Source: Methanomicrobiales archaeon (GTDB taxonomy: Archaea; Halobacteriota; Syntropharchaeia; Alkanophagales; Methanospirareceae). Taken from it: a stretch of DNA of 7,727 nucleotides. Positions within the stretch are counted from its first letter, which is position 1, and each line of letters opens with the position of its first letter. The position numbers were made by a program, and so were the translations under genes. This document shows, in pieces, positions 6,289 through 7,727 of this stretch. The stretch spans positions 1 through 7,727 of the forward strand of contig QEXZ01000076.1 of NCBI GenBank assembly GCA_003160755.1. Direction: 5' to 3'. The notes under the pieces are model-generated. The model made no database searches and was not told the DNA's origin. It worked only from the letters and a program-made list of their open reading frames with translations.

Positions 6289-6347
6289 TATCATCACGCA
6301 TATACGAATACGTACATCCACACGTACACGTACACAAAGGTTAAAGG

Positions 6348-6539
6348 TTGGTTTCATTGGCAGAAAAAAGGGATAAATACACGAAATACGAAAAAGCACG
6401 CATCATCGGTGCGCGAGCACTGCAGATAGCCGCCGGTGCCCCGGTGCTTATGAGAACAGAGGAAATAGAGCCCATAGAGATAGCCGTAGAGGAATTCGAG
6501 AAAGGTGTTATCCCGATAACAGTGAAGAGAGAGAAATAA
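6348..6539 (+). CDS. rpoK: DNA-directed RNA polymerase subunit K (Rpb6/omega homologue), TTG start
   Basis: RNA polymerase assembly subunit, the archaeal counterpart of eukaryotic Rpb6 and bacterial omega. The family core is plain: KYEKARIIGARALQIAAGAP at residues 13-32 followed by a acidic helix and a C-terminal GVIPITVKREK (family PITIKR). About 63 residues fits the family. No ATG precedes the core in frame; the only early start codons are TTG at 6348, with AAAGG seven bases upstream, and TTG at 6357, with AAAGG nine bases upstream. Either way initiation must be at a non-ATG codon. The 59 bases between the tRNA and this start are GTAC/CACACGTAC-rich. A perfect inverted repeat follows the stop by two bases. 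Confidence 0.94.
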   Translation: MVSLAEKRDKYTKYEKARIIGARALQIAAGAPVLMRTEEIEPIEIAVEEFEKGVIPITVKREK

Positions 6540-6541
6540 AA

Positions 6542-6569
6542 CGATATTTTGATTACATCCAAAATATCG
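6542..6569 (+). terminator. Perfect 10-bp inverted repeat directly after rpoK
   Basis: CGATATTTTG (6542-6551) and CAAAATATCG (6560-6569) form a 10-pair stem with an 8-base loop, starting two bases after the rpoK stop. Position suits the 3' end of the ribosomal/polymerase cluster transcript, but there is no oligo-T run after it, which archaeal termination normally needs. A processing or stability hairpin, or a binding site controlling trpA, are alternatives. Confidence 0.5.
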
Positions 6570-6645
6570 CCAAAGCGAATATACAGAACGAGACGTAAAG
6601 AGATTTGTGGAGAAGTAAAGAAAGGTTGTTGAGGATGAAATAAGC

Positions 6646-7452
6646 ATGCGCTTAGAAGAGAAGTTCAAAGAACTAAAAGAGAGGAAAGAGAAGGCGTTGA
6701 TAGGCTTCGTAACTGCTGGCTACCCCACTGCTGACGATACACCTGAAATCGCTCGTGCGATGGTCAAAGGAGGAGTGGACATTCTGGAGCTGGGTTTGCC
6801 TTTCTCTGACCCCATTGCGGATGGCGTTACGATACAGCGAGCGAGTGAACGAAGTTTAGAAGCGGGAATGAATACAGATGTGTATTTTGAAGTCGCAGCA
6901 GGGATAAAAGGAGTGGAAAAAGTCTGTCTTACTTATTACAATTTGGTGCTGCAACGAGGTTTGGAGGATTTTATAGCGGATTGCGAGTTGGCAGGAATAA
7001 AAGGTTTGGTCGTGCCTGATTTACCCGTGGAGGAGTCAAAACCACTGCTGAGAATATGTGACGGGCATGAAACTGACTTGATTTTTCTTATCGCGCCTAC
7101 AACGACCGAGAAAAGAATGGCACGGATTTTGGACGTTGCATCAGGATTTGTTTACGTTGTATCGCTGCTTGGCGTTACCGGCGCACGGGAGCATATTTCT
7201 GATGCTATACACCCGCTTATCCGAAGGATACGAGAAGTAAAATCGTCCGTATCCGTACCCCTGGCGGTGGGATTTGGCATCTCAACGCCAGAGCATGTAA
7301 GAACGGTTTGCGAAGTCGCAGATGGAGCAATTGTGGGTAGTGCGTTCATACGGCTGATAGAGAAGGGACTGGAGTCAGAATCTAAAGCGAGCATGCTTCG
7401 TGAGATAGAGGAATACACAAGAAGTTTGAAAACGGGGACAAAAATCGTTTAA
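6646..7452 (+). CDS. trpA: Tryptophan synthase alpha chain
   Basis: Cleaves indole-3-glycerol phosphate to indole and glyceraldehyde 3-phosphate; indole is then passed to the beta chain (TrpB). The 268-residue protein is the usual length. Visible: FVTAGYP at 21-27, LELGLPFSDPIADG at 47-60 with catalytic E48 and D59 (E. coli E49 and D60), TYYN, VPDLPVEE, SLLGVTGAR at 173-181 (phosphate loop; E. coli has SRAGVTGAE), VGFGIS at 208-213 and GAIVGSAFI. The usual ADGPTIQ is ADGVTIQ here, a mild change. Start ATG 6646 has GAGG 11 bases upstream and matches the family N-terminus. No trpB or other trp gene is within the window; upstream is rpoK, 106 bases away, and downstream a repeat-rich spacer. The catalytic residues are present, so it is probably functional, with TrpB encoded elsewhere. 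Confidence 0.97.
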   Translation: MRLEEKFKELKERKEKALIGFVTAGYPTADDTPEIARAMVKGGVDILELGLPFSDPIADGVTIQRASERSLEAGMNTDVYFEVAAGIKGVEKVCLTYYNLVLQRGLEDFIADCELAGIKGLVVPDLPVEESKPLLRICDGHETDLIFLIAPTTTEKRMARILDVASGFVYVVSLLGVTGAREHISDAIHPLIRRIREVKSSVSVPLAVGFGISTPEHVRTVCEVADGAIVGSAFIRLIEKGLESESKASMLREIEEYTRSLKTGTKIV

Positions 7453-7615
7453 CACTGTACTGCCGATTTTTTGGCGATATTGCTATTGGCATATCCTTAA
7501 ATCAAGTGATTTATCACCGCCGAGAGCGCAGAGACCACAGAGTTTTTTGTACATCATATTTATCTCTTAAAAATCAATTATCTTAGTATTGGTATTAGTA
7601 TTAGTGCCAAGACAT
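7453..7615. other. Repeat-bearing spacer between trpA and tRNA-Gln
   Basis: No gene is seen in these 163 bases. They hold a perfect 7-bp inverted repeat TAAATCA-AG-TGATTTA (7498-7513), a CGCAGAG-type repeat (7515-7542), a T6 run (7543-7548) that could end trpA transcription, and a TATTGG/TATTAG/TATTAG triplet around 7586-7603. TTAAAAAT at 7567-7574 could serve as a TATA box for the tRNA, but the match is weak. Confidence 0.6.
7515..7542. repeat. CGCAGAG/CACAGAG-type dispersed repeat copy
   Basis: The stretch has an 8-9 base internal period (CGCCGAGA, GCGCAGAGA, CCACAGAG). Short purine-rich intergenic repeats of this style recur in many environmental bacterial and archaeal genomes; that comparison is from memory. 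It is much more GC-rich than the flanking spacer. Only one copy is clear in this window. Confidence 0.5.
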
Positions 7616-7688
7616 AGCCCGGTAGTGTAGGGGTCAATCATCCGAGGCCCTGGACCTCGTGACGTCGGTTCGAATCCGTCCCGGGCTA
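7616..7688 (+). tRNA. tRNA-Gln (anticodon CTG) with atypical C33
   Basis: Reads glutamine codon CAG. Acceptor AGCCCGG pairs fully with CCGGGCT; the A1-T72 pair is typical of archaeal tRNA-Gln. D-loop contains AGGGGTCAA with conserved A14, G18, G19 and A21. Anticodon stem CGAGG with CCTCG is perfect and closes loop CCCTGGA, giving anticodon CTG at 7650-7652. Position 33 is C rather than the near-universal T. The T-arm around TTCGAAT has one T-T mismatch (positions 50 and 64), and D-stem pairs are weak (G-T, T-A, G-C, T-T). Discriminator A at 7688; CCA not encoded. Probably a real gene, but the oddities leave room for a decaying copy. Confidence 0.86.
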
Positions 7689-7691
7689 TTA

Positions 7692-7709
7692 CTGTTGCTG
7701 TTGCTGTTG
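7692..7709. repeat. Short tandem repeat, (CTGTTG)x3
   Basis: Three perfect copies of CTGTTG start four bases after the tRNA-Gln. They are followed by the 8-base palindrome ACTATAGT (7710-7717), which overlaps the last T-G-A stretch. Function unknown; may be simple slippage. Confidence 0.7.
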
Positions 7710-7727
7710 ACTATAGTCATCCCGAAA

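Noticed and set aside
6301..6335. Possible CRISPR-like or regulatory repeat in the TACGTACA/CACGTACACGTACAC stretch before rpoK
   Set aside because: It is only a short low-complexity AC/GT run without regular repeat-spacer structure.
6159..6344. 61-codon open frame across tRNA-Pro
   Set aside because: It overlaps the rpoN end and contains the entire tRNA gene; the tRNA explains the sequence.
7498..7513. TAAATCA-AG-TGATTTA as a trpA terminator
   Set aside because: Stem is AT-rich with a 2-base loop and no T-run follows it directly; kept only as part of the spacer description.

Overview
The window is archaeal. It carries ribosomal proteins L18e, L13 (uL13) and S9 (uS9), RNA polymerase subunits RpoN and RpoK, two archaeal-type tRNAs without encoded CCA, an archaeal ATPase of the DUF234 group, and formylmethanofuran:tetrahydromethanopterin formyltransferase (ftr), a C1-pathway enzyme of methanogens, anaerobic methane/alkane oxidisers and relatives. 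With ftr beside a bacterial-looking ATP-type phosphofructokinase, an ANME-1/Syntrophoarchaeum-like or other methanogen-related euryarchaeote is my best guess. That placement is inference.

Layout: all recognised genes lie on the + strand. (1) Bases 1-2040 hold the 3' part of a PfkA-family 6-phosphofructokinase and, 15 bp on, a long class II fructose-bisphosphate aldolase; the two catalyse consecutive glycolytic steps. (2) 2081-2971 is ftr. (3) 2971-3179 is a ~209 bp AT-rich fold-back element with imperfect terminal inverted repeats; its first base is the last base of the ftr stop codon. (4) 3227-4606 is a DUF234-type ATPase with a C-terminal nuclease-like motif, preceded by a TATA box spaced for a leaderless transcript. 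(5) 4665-6539 is the conserved L18e-L13-S9-RpoN-RpoK cluster, with a tRNA-Pro(CGG) between rpoN and rpoK. (6) 6646-7452 is trpA without a visible trpB. (7) 7453-7727 is a repeat-bearing spacer and a tRNA-Gln(CTG) with an unusual C at position 33.

How the parts relate: PFK and aldolase form a glycolytic pair. ftr links to the C1 pathway but has no other C1 gene beside it here. The L18e cluster builds the ribosome and RNA polymerase and appears to have its own promoter overlapping the end of the ATPase gene. Within the window, the ribosomal cluster is not preceded by rpoD/S11 nor followed by enolase/rpsB, the partners usual in many archaea. The spacers are rich in inverted and short tandem repeats. 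No CRISPR array, transposase or integrase was seen. The most second-look-worthy items are the fold-back element beside the ATPase/nuclease gene, the bacterial-type PFK/aldolase pair, and the odd tRNA-Gln.
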